Of a DNA stretch of 64,000 nucleotides, positions 30,630 through 41,451 are shown piece after piece (position 1 is the stretch's first letter; each line of letters opens with the position of its first letter). A program made the translations under genes and the position numbers. The notes below the pieces were generated by a model. It ran no database searches and was not told the DNA's origin. It saw only the letters and a list, made by a program, of their open reading frames with translations. Source of the stretch: Kalaharituber pfeilii (taxonomy: Eukaryota > Ascomycota > Pezizomycetes > Pezizales > Pezizaceae). The stretch is taken from assembly GCA_015179045.1 (NCBI GenBank), contig WHUZ01000070.1:124001-188000 (forward strand). Direction: 5' to 3'.

Positions 30630-32150
30630 TGGATAGTTCTTTCAAGGAGGAGAATATCAAAAAGAGGTACAACCTGGAAAGGTTTATCTGGTCCTTCACT
30701 GATGTTGCAGGATATTCCTTGCTTACTTACATTTAATGGCGGGGTTGTCGCTCGATCGCGCAGCGCCAAGGATAAAATAATACGTGATAGCCATATGCAA
30801 TGTCACACCCTCAGAAAGCAAGGATTTGAAACTGGCAACTGGAATTGGTACGCGGCCTGAGTTATTGTGGCGTTGCTTCCATTTTGTTCTTCCGGACAAT
30901 TTGAAGTTAATGGGGCTATGCAAGCGGGCAGTAAGTGGCTCCTACAGTAGATGACTATAGCAAGGCTGTGAGCAGAATGTGCCTTATGAATTTGCAAGGT
31001 AATTAAGTATCGAGTGCGCTAGGGCCGCTGAAGTTGATTTTTCGAAAGTTGGCAAGTGGCCCGGCCTTTTCGGCGAGTGGCCCCTTGTCATGGCTCGCCT
31101 CGAACACGCACCACAGGCCGAATCCAACCCTTGGTACATTCCTTTTCCACTGAGCCCGTTTATCTCCCCCTTTCTGCTTCAGCATGGACATAAAATTCCT
31201 CATCACCATTTCTTCATATTTCTCGTTTCACGAGGCTAATTTCTCGTAACGTCACTGTCCGGGATCCGGCGCACTTCCGGAATTAAACAACAGCTTCCTG
31301 TAAGGCCAAATCTTCATAGAAGATAACCAAATTGCACATACAGCTTGGAGAGGTATAGGAAAGTAACTTCCGCACCTCAGTTAGCGAATTGTAAATTGTG
31401 AATGATACTCTATAGTGGTAGTTGCCCAATTAGGCATCTGAACCTTATGAAAGTGTAGAATGGCAAGATGGCTATTTAGGAGCTTGAGCAAGTGCATATA
31501 CCTTCTATAGTATGTATTCAAGAGATCTGGAATGTTTGATGATAATTGGATACATATGGAACAAGTGGTGAGCTAATATCTATATATATATCTTCACTGT
31601 TAGAAGTGATTGTCTCCGGAGGGGGTCTTTGATGAAGCTGTATTTTTTCCCCTGCCGCTGGAGGGGTCCTTGATGAAGCTGTTTTTCCTGTCGTTGGAGG
31701 GGGTCCTTGAAGCTTTTTTCTTTCCGCCGGAGAGGGTCCATGATGAAGCTGTTTTTCCTGTCACCGGGAGGGGTCTTTAGTGACGCTGTTTTTTTTCAAA
31801 GGTAGAGTGAGAGAATTGAAATTGAGTGGCCCGGGCCAGTCACGAACCAGCGTTCCATTGAGTAGTCCGCCAGTGGCGACTGGCATGGGCCAGTCGTGAC
31901 TAGAACGTTTGTTACGAATGGCCCGGCACATATATATATTTTTGTTCTTAATTTGCATTTTCATCTTATTTTTATTTTTATTTTTATTTTTATTTAATTT
32001 TATTTATTTATATATTTTTATTTATTATTATTTATTTTTATGAAATATTAATCGTACGGGGCCTTTATCTGTGGCAGGCGTATGCTGTATGTGAGATGCG
32101 TAATTTTTGTTGTGGTGCGGGCGTTGCAACAGACTCCGACTTTTTGATTT
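30630..32150. other. Intergenic region with degenerate minisatellite and AT-rich tract
   Basis: No gene supported. A degenerate tandem repeat lies at 31615-31795 and a TTTATTTTTA tract at 31965-32045. Confidence 0.4.
31615..31795 (+). repeat. Degenerate minisatellite, about 40-bp unit
   Basis: Four to five units share GGAGGGG-TCNTTGATGAAGCTG and TTTTTCCTGTC phrases. Units differ in length and sequence. No function is evident. Confidence 0.6.
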
Positions 32151-32286
32151 TCGACTTTCGACTTTTGGCAATTTGTAACTCCCGGCCGCCGTAGTTTGTG
32201 TTTCCCTTTCCTTAGAGTCACGCTTCACAATGTCTGCGTGCCGGTCTGTTCATGTGTATCCCTTCACCCTTATTGCAAGGACGTTG

Positions 32287-32287
<1 letters not shown>

Positions 32288-32320
<33 letters not shown>

Positions 32321-32412
32321 CATTTCTCGCGTGCCGCCCTATGGGCTATGGCGAGGGTTTATTAAAGGAAAAGAAACACTAAACTAAAACTTAAATACAT
32401 GGGGCCCGCGGT
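32288..32412 (-). mobile_element. S1 retroposon with short LINE 3' part
   Basis: 125 bp with an 11-bp TSD AAGGACGTTGG (32277-32287 and 32413-32423). It has a T-run, then the S1 core ending GGCGAGGG and about 60 bp of AT-rich 3' UTR (TTTATTAAAGGAAAA, shared with 61290-61320). Confidence 0.87.
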
Positions 32413-32467
32413 AAGGACGTTGGTATACGACGTAAGACTCGAAGTCCCTCTAGAAACCTGTCGTCGG

Positions 32468-32537
32468 TTTTTTTTTTTTTTTTTTTTTTTTTTTATTTCA
32501 CGTGACCCCGCATGCAGCTGTTCGCCAAGGCAGGGCC
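32468..32537 (-). mobile_element. S2 ultra-short retroposon
   Basis: 70 bp with a 12-bp TSD ACCTGTCGTCGG (32456-32467 and 32538-32549). On the minus strand it starts TGGCCCTGCCTTGG and ends CACGTGAAAT plus A's. Confidence 0.9.
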
Positions 32538-33478
32538 ACCTGTCGTCGGTTCGAAGGTTGGTCTTGTCATGTGGTCTTCTATGCACTGGTCAATGTGGAC
32601 AATGACTTCTCTCACTGCTTCAAGCATATAGGTCATGTTGACTCCACCAAGTCGTTCACTATAGACTTCTATAGTAAGGCCTCGAGACGGGTACTTCTGG
32701 CCAGAGTTGTTTTGGCACGTGCGGGTGTGTTTTTCGGTGCTGGGCTGCTCATAACCTGTTAAACTTAGGTAAAAGAGATGATTGTTATTACTCCGTAGGC
32801 AGAGTAGCCAAAAAGTACAGTATCTATATACGTAGAGTATGAGGTTGCTCTCGGGCCTTACTAGCCTCCGTCATGGCCCCCACTTATATCAGACACTCCG
32901 AACCGTCATGTCCGACCGGACATTACTACAGATCTCTCACAAGGTGTAACTTAGGACAACGCTTGAAACTTGACCTTTGTATAGGGCCGTTTAGGCCTCT
33001 ATATATAGGCCTCCAGTGCGCCGTTCTTTGCGTTATTCTGTATGATTTCATTACCATGCGTCATCTCTCATCATCATCATGGCATCATGGATACTATGTT
33101 CGGTCACCCTGACAATAAGATAATATGGTTCGGACAGAAGACCACTGATAGAGGTTCGCTTGAGATGTCGAAGGAACTTGTTTGCCAGATGCAGTAGGCT
33201 AACTATTAAAGTGTCCCAAAGTCGATACCGAGAATGCAATATCTGGCCGAGATCCTAGCATTAGGTACATGAGTTTACTGACAACTTGCTGATACAATAA
33301 TTTCTGTTGTTTTTCGAGTAACTTTGTGGTTGATAGGGGTAGTCATGCTGTACCAGATCCATCCGCTAGCGAATCATCAATTTCCAGCTATGAAGCGCCC
33401 CAATAGACTCCCGCTTAAGCTGCTTTTTCCAACCTACATTTCCTTCCGGTTTCAACCCATTCTTATACCTCTCAACCC

Positions 33479-33532
33479 GCCCTGCCATGGCGAACAGCTG
33501 CACGCGGGGTCACGTGGAAAAAAAAAAAAAAA
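33479..33532 (+). mobile_element. S2 ultra-short retroposon
   Basis: 54 bp in total, starting GCCCTGCCATGGCG and ending CACGTGG plus A's. Perfect 14-bp TSD ATACCTCTCAACCC (33465-33478 and 33533-33546). Confidence 0.92.
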
Positions 33533-33549
33533 ATACCTCTCAACCCAGA

Positions 33550-35600
33550 TTCCCAGTCAATTGTTTCGATATTCGGCAATAGCTGAGTTTGTCTGGCCCT
33601 ACTGCGGTTTCTCTCGTCCTCCGCTGGACGGTAGCTACGACATGTAGTAAAATGTAAGGTGTAACTTAGAACACCGCTTGGGGCTTGATTGCTTGCTGAC
33701 CGGGGTCAGCAAAAGCTCTTCCTAGAGCTTGAAAGGCCGCTTTCCCATTCCAAAGTCTTTTCTGATTATTTCTCTAGCACAAGGCGCCTTACCCTGCATT
33801 GCCAATTTAGTAGGCCAAGTCGAATGCCTGGCATATTAGTTCGTAGCTCCACCATACCTTGGAACTCGTATTCAAATTCATCGAAGTTGGCTGTGCTAGA
33901 GCCATCAAATGTTCGTATTTCTGTGACTCGAAGTCACCGGATGGCCTCTTTCGTTCAAACTTTGCAGCTGTAGCTTGGAGGGCTTGCAATGTCTTGATTT
34001 GATGTGTTCGGGATCTCATTAATCTTAGAGAGTAAAGGTCCTCGCCATCAATTGTAGGAGAAAGTAATGTGAGCGCGAGAGTTCAAAAAATAAAGGGCGA
34101 AGCAGTGTAATGTTAGGATGGCTACGATATGCAGCAAAATATAAGGTGTATATTGGACATCTTGCCTCAATACCGATACCGGAACATCATGGCATACACC
34201 ATATGCCTTTGCTCTATGCGAATTTGTGGATCCTACAACCTAATCTGTTTCTAGATCCACAGGGAGGTTCGGTTGCTCAAATACCTCCATTGACATCAGC
34301 AGAGCTCCTGCCCTGCGTCAATCGAACATGATGAAATTACGTGTTTCGATCGTGCCCCCGCCCGCAATGCACATGCGTATTGCTTTAGTCAACCCTCCTT
34401 AGCAATATTGACTTGAGTGTCTATCTTTCCTGTGGGCTTATCTTCTGGAAGTGTGGAATCCCCGGCCGAAACCAACATTTTATGTTTTTTAATTTTTTTC
34501 TGTTGATCACGTAACCCCGCATACAGGCGACCAGCGGACAGAACGGACTATCGTCGTATCATATCTGGCGAGACTCACAGTATCTCCCAACGGTCATGCT
34601 CTAGTACCTCTAATGCATATTCAACCTTTCTAGATTTGCCACCTCATGAAGTGCGGTCTAGAGTCTATCCTGATGCCGTCTTCTGGTGCCCTCCCGTCAT
34701 GATTAAATTCATCCATCTTGGCATCTGGCATCTTCATCCTCACTGTCCTGCTGTCTTGTTCGTCAAGGGACCGCTGCGACGGGTTCCTTTCGCGTGTTCT
34801 TTCTAACGTTGTCTCCATCGTCCTTGATATCTCTTCCTACTCTTTTTCTCATATAATCCTGTGATACAACCTACTGTCTGGGACATTTCAGATTCTTTTT
34901 TGCGAAGCTGCGCGGTAACCCAATCCTTCTGCCCAGGAAGGGATATGCTCACAGGATCTCCCATTCCTTGCCCAAGGTAAAGCATCTCTTGTTCAACTCC
35001 TCACAGGTCTCCCTATAATGCATTCCTTCATCCCAAAACGCGCCCCCTAAGCTTGTTCGCTGCCGCTGGATATTTGTAATTTCCGTTGTGATGACGGCTC
35101 AACAGCATCCACTGTTTCGCACGGGTACCGGTATCTAGAGCTGGCGGAACGAAGCCTCAAGGGCGGCCTCAATAATCAAATGTCAAGAAAAGAGTCTTCA
35201 ATTGTCTTGTCTGTGCGTGTCCATATCTGTCCATGTCTGTATATCTCCGTGTATCTTGCTGCTTGCTTGTATCCATGTCCCTCCACACAGTCCTATCTAT
35301 ATACAATTTATAGATCACCTTCGCCTTCCAACTGAGCCTATACATACATATCTGGCTTCTTATCCATAATTTTCTTCCTTATCCTACGCATGTGTCATCA
35401 TGTGGCCCTACTGCTGAGTACCGCTCCGGCCCGCGTATGGCCTTATTCTTTCCATCGGTACCGTGGTTACCACCACACCGTATTAATTTGGCGAGTAATA
35501 CGGCTTCAGAACCATGGCTGCCTTGATTCCTGTTATCTGCGCATCCATACGTGTTTGAGCTTCCACTGGTAAATCTTCAGTTCCTTCATAATTTCAATAA
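33550..35600. other. Unassigned region with Copia-like gag trace and old S2 relic
   Basis: No intact gene. Minus strand 34803-34985 encodes WVTAQLRKKESEM, similar to AAQLRKKASEI at 45.98 kb, suggesting a shared gag-like fragment. An eroded S2 core lies at 34500-34530 (GATCACGTAACCCCGCA) after a T-rich tract. A GGTGTAACTTAG phrase is shared between 32943 and 33657, a possible LTR trace. Confidence 0.4.
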
Positions 35601-35618
35601 GATCCTCTATATGCGTGC

Positions 35619-35671
35619 ATCGCCGTAGCCCATAGGGCGGCATGCGATAAATGATATAAAAAAAAAAAAAA
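35619..35671 (+). mobile_element. S1 ultra-short retroposon, ATCGC/GCGAT stem
   Basis: 53 bp with a perfect 13-bp TSD TCTATATGCGTGC (35606-35618 and 35672-35684). It starts precisely at the hairpin foot. Both sides of the outermost base pair are changed (A and T instead of C and G), so pairing is kept. Confidence 0.92.
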
Positions 35672-35764
35672 TCTATATGCGTGCCGCGCTCCATGTTTCT
35701 AGGCTATGGTTGCAGTTTGATTGCTTGTTCAGCACGAATGTGGACTGTTTCCTCTTCCATAACT

Positions 35765-35826
35765 CTCGCCATAGCCTGTAAGGCGGCATGCGAGTAATGA
35801 TATTAAAAAAAAAAAAAAAAAAAAAA
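35765..35826 (+). mobile_element. S1 ultra-short retroposon, type example
   Basis: 62 bp with a perfect 12-bp TSD TCTTCCATAACT (35753-35764 and 35827-35838). Outer stem CTCGC (35765-35769) pairs with GCGAG (35790-35794); inner stem GCCT (35774-35777) pairs with AGGC (35781-35784). The linker TAATGATATT and A tail follow. Confidence 0.93.
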
Positions 35827-36198
35827 TCTTCCATAACTTCTTTCATGAGATTATCCCATGCTGTCGCCGACATCACCGGATCCTCCACATCAATGTTGCA
35901 CTTCTTGTATAATTTATCACCAATCTTGTTCCAAAAACGCCTGCGAGAAACGTATTAGCTAGGGGGGTGTGAGATATTCGGCTCATTCTGCAAAGTCAAG
36001 GATGAAGGCTACCGGTTTGTGGTATTCATTTTTTTTTTTTTTTTTTTAATTTCATTACTCGCATGCCGCCCTATGGGCTATGGCGAGGTTTATATATTCA
36101 AGGAATGTGTTATAACTAAACAAAAAGAAAAAAGGACCTATTACATGTGGGGGAGGTGAGCCGAGCCTGCCTTATTTCCTTCCTCTGTCTGGCTCGTA

Positions 36199-37161
36199 TG
36201 GTGATGTGCATCAACAAGGGACCAGTTGTTACATTCGCCCGCTTGCTGACTAATATGACAAAAATTGTCTTGTTCCGCTTGTACTGTTGTCGCCTGCTCG
36301 CCCCTGAGCCCACAACTTCGCAAATTCAGTACCACATATCCCTATAACGAAGCTGTTTTTGACATCGGACAACTTGAGCGAAGTTCCTAAGAGTGAGCAT
36401 ATTCTACTTACTTGTTCTCTATGCAGAGACTAGTTCTGTAGAACATGATGGCCTCATCTATGCCAAATGCCTCGTCCTACTAAGTGAAGAAGAGCTTGCC
36501 TGCGCACTGCTGCTAGCAGGAAGTAAAAAATATCAGTTACGGTGAAAGTGGATACTTCCATTGTATTTAGCAAAAGTGAAGAATCTTTGGGAGATAAATT
36601 TGAGTCAGATCAAGGAGGAACAACGTGATGCACAGGAGATTCACGATTTGAGCATGGCAACAAATGTTTATCAGGAGTTGATGAAAATATAATAGATATG
36701 GACTTTTCTGCTATTGAGCTCAGATATCAACATGGTCTACAGGCCTGTCACATATTTCTGATATTATCATTAATCTCTTTTTTTTTTTTTTTATTGATGT
36801 TTGCGTACTATGGAAGCATATCTCTAGATGGTACACAAGCAAAGTCACCGAGGATTAAGTAGATCATTTCCTTATTTAGTTAGAATCTGACTTACACTAG
36901 TACTAATTCTAAATTCTTGGCTACTTTGGCATATTACATTTCAAGGGCTTCTCATACAAAGTATAAGGTTTTCAAAACCCTATAACTCAAGAACGCCTTC
37001 ATATTTTTTAAATCGGATATCATCAAGTTGTAGAGCAGACGAAATAGTACTTATCTATGGGGTTTACACTTCAATCAGATCTGGTTGGGTGACAAGGAAG
37101 AGTCTCAACTTTAAGCCCATAATTTCGGCTGACACGGGTCCCTTATTGATGCATATCACCA
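36199..37161. mobile_element. TA-target DNA transposon, non-autonomous
   Basis: 963 bp with ends TGGTGATGTGCATCAACAAG and TGGTGATATGCATCAATAAG (inverted repeats of about 26 bp) and TA on both sides (36197-36198 and 37162-37163). The internal sequence is related to the 2205-3423 element. There is no readable transposase. Confidence 0.75.
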
Positions 37162-37450
37162 TACGCCTCCGTCCGCAACCATCTTCCTCCCAATCTGACC
37201 TTCCCAATTTCCACTTTTGTCGTCGTGTACAGGACCACAGAGCTTGTCTTCTTTCCCTCCTCTTCTAAGGTGGTCTTCTTCCGCAACCATCTAATGCCCG
37301 TGGATTGTCCTATCTCCTTGTTTTCTGTCTCCAGCCACTTCCTGCATTTCTCCAAGTCCTTCCTGAGGGGGACACCGTGTATTACGATGCCATTGTTGTG
37401 TCGTGGCTTTGTTGGAGGTTGCCGGCTGGTGCGCGGAGTCGTTGTCTGGG
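37162..37450 (-). pseudogene. LINE ORF1 C-terminal fragment
   Basis: Encodes NNGIVIHGVPLRKDLEK..KKTSSVVLYTTTK..VRLGGRWLRTEA, the conserved core of ORF1 (compare IVVHGIATTKKLGK..KTSSVVIYLKG..VRLSGRWLH at 17.3-17.5 kb). It continues after the TA-element insertion for eight codons to a stop near 36170. Confidence 0.8.
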
Positions 37451-37713
37451 TGTGGTATTCATGCATCCCCTAACAATTCCTCAATCGGTCCTTTTGGAAT
37501 TGTTCTCATGAGTTCTCCTTATAACTAGCCATATCTTGATATATTTTTCAATGAGCCTCTCTCAATATAAGGGAGATTTGTTAAATTTAGCTTCATCTGT
37601 CTAGCCCACAGTCTTCTCCTCCCAGCTCAAAATGAAATTAGTAACGTTGAGGTGTGGAGCTTCAGCCCTGACGTGCGAATGGGTTGAAGGTAACGCCTGA
37701 GCCATTCTGCATC

Positions 37714-37773
37714 GTTTTGTTGTCCTCTCTGAATCACATAACCCGCTTACAGGCTACAAGCCTATGACAGGGC
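37714..37773 (-). mobile_element. S2 short retroposon with eroded tail
   Basis: Perfect 14-bp TSD AGCCATTCTGCATC (37700-37713 and 37774-37787). The core reads ATCACATAACCCGCTTACAG on the + strand and ends CAGGGC. The tail is GTTTTGTTGTCCTCTCT, not a pure T-run. A perfect TSD with a degraded tail suggests the tail decays faster than its flanks or was never homopolymeric. Confidence 0.75.
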
Positions 37774-38391
37774 AGCCATTCTGCATCAGTGGTGACATAT
37801 CCTGCAGTGCCTCATTTTCGTTCCCGAGTTCGAGCTCGAGCTCATATTCGATCACCCAGTTGCTCGCGACAGTTGCTTAACTAAGGCGTTGATTGCGGTA
37901 AGCAATCGATTCTGCCATTTTCCGGCCTGGTTTTCCTTTCACAGACAATACTCCAGTGCTTCTCTCTGATCAGGACCATTTCCATCTTCGTCTTCCATGT
38001 TGCATAGTTTTTGGAGTCAAGTTTTGGAACGAGAGAATTTAGACCATGAAGACTGGACATTTTGTAGGAGGGAGAAAAAGGTGAATGTATGAAGAGAGGG
38101 AATCTGATTGCGACGGTGGTTGCGACTTGAGTGCGGTGGACTATGTCGCACAGTCCGGGCTCATTGAGAGTTCTGAGGCAAGTGTCTGCGAAGTGCCTTG
38201 CTACGCCTTTGTGTTGCTAGGTCTGCCGACGCAGTGAGGGCACTAACAGTCTTTGCCGCTGAAGATGAAGATAATTACGATTGGGCCTTGTGAATTGCTG
38301 GTCGAAGGTCTTGTGCAAGAGTGTGAGATTAAAGAAGAAGAAGAAGTAGTCAAAGGATGATCCCGAAATCGCTGATCCTGATGGTGAGCAT

Positions 38392-38473
38392 CAGTCTCGA
38401 ACCCAGACTACCGCTTAGTGGCTGACTAAGCAACGAAGTCCACACCGTAAGCGGTAGTCTGGTTCGAGACTGC
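38392..38473. mobile_element. 82-bp hairpin MITE
   Basis: CAGTCTCGAAC near the left end pairs with GTTCGAGACTG at the right. The arms continue through AGACTACCGCTTA for about 25 bp with one bulge. Flanks GTGAGCAT (38384-38391 and 38474-38481) look like an 8-bp TSD, a hAT-like feature. Confidence 0.65.
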
Positions 38474-38570
38474 GTGAGCATGATGCCTTCAAGCACGGCA
38501 TCCCCTGCACTCCTATATACCCCTTTGAACCCACCCGATGCCCAACTAGCAACAGCTGAATATTGACGTC

Positions 38571-38837
38571 ATGGCGGAAGCTTCGAGCTGCTGCAAAGAT
38601 AGTTTGCCTGTGATAAAGTCTGTGCTAAGTGACCCAAAACTCAACTCAATTTTTATTCCAAATAGTCCTGCTATAAGCGAGCAACGAGCGAAAGGTGTCC
38701 AATTCGATGAAGATCATCGCGTAAAGTCTTACAAGAAAGGTTCAACAGCATTCACTGTCTCGCAAAGAGTAGTGGAATGCAGAGCTAGCGAAGCGAAGTC
38801 CCCGAAAGTCAAGGAAAATATCGTATGTAGTCTGTAG
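38571..38837 (+). CDS. Hypothetical 88-codon ORF
   Basis: ATG-started ORF (MAEASSCCKDSLPVI..) of ordinary, lysine- and serine-rich composition, with no recognised domain. A CRE-like TGACGTCA (38565-38572) overlaps the start and a TATATA motif lies at about 38513. It could be a genuine small gene or a 5' exon. S1 material follows from 39220. Confidence 0.33.
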   Translation: MAEASSCCKDSLPVIKSVLSDPKLNSIFIPNSPAISEQRAKGVQFDEDHRVKSYKKGSTAFTVSQRVVECRASEAKSPKVKENIVCSL

Positions 38838-39219
38838 TTCTGTCTGTGGTGTCGAATCTCCACGACTGTGTATGTTCTACGATGTCTCCACAGCCTTATC
38901 TACATACAATTTAGAATTCCCTAGCTTTTTAACTTACGCATGCGTCATCATATACCCTCATGCGCTCCTGCTGCCGAGTGTCCGGCTTTGCCGAGTGTCC
39001 GGCTTTGCCGAAGTCCTGTCGACCCGAGTGGAAGAGAGCACCAAGGGTGTTCATGTGAAATTCACTCGCTTGGATTCTCCTCTGGGCTTGCATGACTGGT
39101 GAGGGTAGCTGTGTCTGCGCTTCATTATCTCGTGTTTTTGGTTTTCTACTCATCTGACCAGTGGAGATCGTGGACTTGGGGTTACAAGTCTCGTTTTGTT
39201 TTATCTCCTTTGTATTCAT

Positions 39220-39289
39220 CTCGTCATAGTCCCCAGGGCGCTATACGAGTAATGATATATATATATATTTTTTTTTAAAAAAAAAAAAA
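39220..39289 (+). mobile_element. Diverged S1 retroposon
   Basis: CTCGT..ACGAG stem: both arms changed at the same pair relative to CTCGC..GCGAG, keeping it paired. The tail is TATATATA, T9, then A13. No TSD found. Confidence 0.6.
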
Positions 39290-39446
39290 TACCCGAACAT
39301 CTTCTTCATTTTGCAGAACCTCATAGCAAAACTCCAGGCTATAATTTAATCCAGTGGGGAGAGGTGCTCTCCTTGCATCCTTAGTGCCAACGTAGGTCGA
39401 CAGGGTTCAGAAAACAGTCTATTGTTGTGCACTCAAAGAAGGGGTT

Positions 39447-39505
39447 TATTTTTTTCTTTTTTTTGTTTTTTATATCATTACTCGTATGCCGCTGGGAGGG
39501 GAGAT
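39447..39505 (-). mobile_element. Diverged S1 retroposon
   Basis: T-rich run, then TATATCATTACTCGTATGCCGC and a degenerate core (GGGAGGGGAG). Old copy; boundaries approximate. Confidence 0.5.
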
Positions 39506-40261
39506 TGTAAAATTCAAGAATTAAGCGACCGACAATTCTCTTGATGCACCTTACTTTCGTAACGTTGTAATTTTTTTTTTTTTTTTTTTTTAATATCATT
39601 ACTCGCGTGCCGCCCTAGGGGCTATGGCGAGATTATGTACATATAGTAGAAAAGAAAAAATTTAGGAAATAATCTCCGTCACCCATAATTAGTAATAGAA
39701 GAGAAGTCTGTGATAGGGAAATTTCCGTCATATTAAGGAAAATGCATAATAAATAGTAGCTATAGTCCCGCCTATTCTAGTATCTCTTCCGAAGGGTCAT
39801 TGTCTTTGCTCTTGGGTGGCTCAATTAGGTCTGCCATCCCTCCTAACCATTTTCTTTTCCATATCCTGCACCTCTTGAGTACGTATGTGGTAGATTCCTC
39901 CTCTTCTCCGCACTATCGACATTCCGGGCTATGGCGAGGAGCTTTGCCAATTGTATGTTGCCACTTTCTCAGCCCCTTTCCCCCCAGTATGCTGACTACT
40001 GTTGATACTCTTCGCCCCAGCCTTGTTAGTGATCTGTAGCTGAGTTCAAGTCAGTTCATCTCCACGGTTCTCCAGGTTCTTGATAGTTGTCGTATCCCCG
40101 CTTCGGTAATGTATTCGTCCTGGTATTGGAGGTATGTGCCTATCTTTGCCGCTCTGTCTGCTTCTGTGTTCCCCTTGACCCCTTTGTGGCTTTTTACCCA
40201 CATTATTGCCACGTCGAGATTGCCTTTCTGGGCTCTCGCCTCCCATTTCTCACTGGCCAGT

Positions 40262-40851
40262 TTCAAGGGGCGGACGGGCTGAGACAGCCGAAGGAGGGGG
40301 GGGCGGAAGTAGCCAAGGTCTTATTATGGGCAGGGAAAGAGTGAAGCGCCGACAGCCGAAGGGGGGGGTGGAAGTAGCCAAGGTCTTAATATGGGCAGTA
40401 GTGAGCGGCACGAGCTGGAGGGTGAGCTCGAGCTGGCGTAGCATGAGCTCGAGCCTGGATTGATTATATATATAATATTGACAAACTAAACTAAACTAAG
40501 CTAAATTTTCATCTTTCTCACTACTATCAGCTGAATTGTGCATTTCGAAGTTGTTGGTAGGTCAGAATGAGCTCCTAGTCTCTAATTATTACTATATTAG
40601 GTATTTACAGTTTATGAAACCTTGCACTAGCTAAGCATTTTAGCGAGCTGTCAAGAAAAAACACAAGCATGATCTTGGCTCGTTTGAGCTCGAGCTGGCT
40701 CGAGCTGGCTCGGCTCGTGCCGCTCACTAATGGGCAGGGAAAGAGTGAAGCGTCGAGACATTTTTCTTAACATGATTTAATCTCCTTTGTTTGTTCAAAC
40801 CAATATGTAACTAAACATCGCCATAGCCCCGGGCGGCACGCGATTAATGAA

Positions 40852-40887
<36 letters not shown>
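40262..40887 (+). mobile_element. LINE 3' fragment with S1 tail, nested in RNase H
   Basis: TSD TCACTGGCCAGTT (40249-40261 and 40888-40900). The fragment contains a duplicated ORF2 end (AKVLLWAGKE stop, then again AKVLIWA..) in about 71-bp units, a hAT MITE (40399-40729), then AT-rich 3' UTR, the S1 core with ATCGCC/GCGAT stem and a 35-nt A tail. Removal with one TSD rejoins RNase H across the site (GAAQLAS to EKWEARA). Confidence 0.85.
40399..40729. mobile_element. hAT MITE
   Basis: 331 bp with TIRs TAGTGAGCGGCACGAGC and 8-bp TSD ATGGGCAG (40391-40398 and 40730-40737), as expected for hAT. The interior has CTCGAGCTGG repeats and no ORF. Ends match the larger hAT copies at 27696 and 42521. 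Confidence 0.9.
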
Positions 40888-40890
<3 letters not shown>

Positions 40891-41125
40891 CTGGCCAGTT
40901 GTGCGGCGCCTTCGTGTGTGGGGTCTCCCCGAGCTATGTTCTGAAGCTTGGTGATGGCCACCTTGGAGTCCGTGATTATTAGTAGCTCTCCTCTTGTTGG
41001 TCTAATGCTTCTCCCATAGCTATGAGCTCTGCATCATTGACCGTGCACTGTGTACCTAGGTATAGTGAGGTCGGGTGGCCGTTTCCATATGTGCCTGAGC
41101 CAGTGAGGTTGTTGATTCGGCTCCT

Positions 41126-41163
41126 GCCCTGCCTTGGCGAACAGCTGCATGCGGGGTCACGTG

Positions 41164-41192
<29 letters not shown>
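41126..41192 (+). mobile_element. S2 ultra-short retroposon
   Basis: 67 bp with a perfect 12-bp TSD GATTCGGCTCCT (41114-41125 and 41193-41204). Starts GCCCTGCCTTGG and ends CACGTG plus A's. Inserted in the LINE RNase H domain. Confidence 0.92.
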
Positions 41193-41194
<2 letters not shown>

Positions 41195-41392
41195 TTCGGC
41201 TCCTGTCTGTGTAAAATGTGTGCCAGCCCTCATCTTCTGCGTCTGCTATGGTCTTCTCCCAATCCTCCTTGTCGGTGTCTGCCGGGAGGGTGGGTATGAG
41301 TACTAACAAGAGAGAGGGTCTATTGTTTAGGGATCCTCCCAGATGCCGGCTGTCCTGTATCTCTTCTCGTAGCAGTTCGTTGGGAAAGCATA

Positions 41393-41451
41393 TTTTTTTT
41401 TTTTTTTTTTTTCTTTCATTAATCGCATGCCGCCCTAAGGGCTATGGCGAT
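41393..41451 (-). mobile_element. S1 ultra-short retroposon, ATCGC/GCGAT stem
   Basis: 59 bp with a perfect 13-bp TSD TTGGGAAAGCATA (41380-41392 and 41452-41464). The loop is TTA between GCCC and GGGC. Inserted in the LINE. Confidence 0.92.

Larger units (their letters stand above)
32155..32762 (-). pseudogene. LINE ORF1 fragment split by S1 and S2 retroposons
   Basis: The minus strand shows ORF1 N-terminal sequence (start near 32750, matching the first 80 residues of the 16596 ORF1) and continues after the two insertions with the ADRHADIVKHDSKERETQ-like region (32270-32160). Both insertions (32288-32412 and 32468-32537) have TSDs, so the parent element existed before either. Confidence 0.75.
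36030..37450 (-). mobile_element. ORF1-only S1 retroelement containing a TA-target transposon
   Basis: Perfect 12-bp TSD TGTGGTATTCAT (36018-36029 and 37451-37462). On the minus strand: ORF1 C-terminal part from 37450, then a stop, short 3' UTR, S1 core and A tail at 36030. No reverse transcriptase lies between ORF1 and the tail, as in the 61.3-kb copy. A 963-bp transposon (36199-37161) later inserted at a TA in the ORF1 codons for RTEAY/EPDRGRK. Confidence 0.87.

Noticed and set aside
32868..33115. LTR with TATA box
   Set aside because: TATATATAGG and a TG..CA frame exist, but no TSD, second LTR or primer site could be found.
37225..37511. Plus-strand ORFs over the ORF1 fragment
   Set aside because: Shadows of the minus-strand ORF1 core IVIHG..RWLR.
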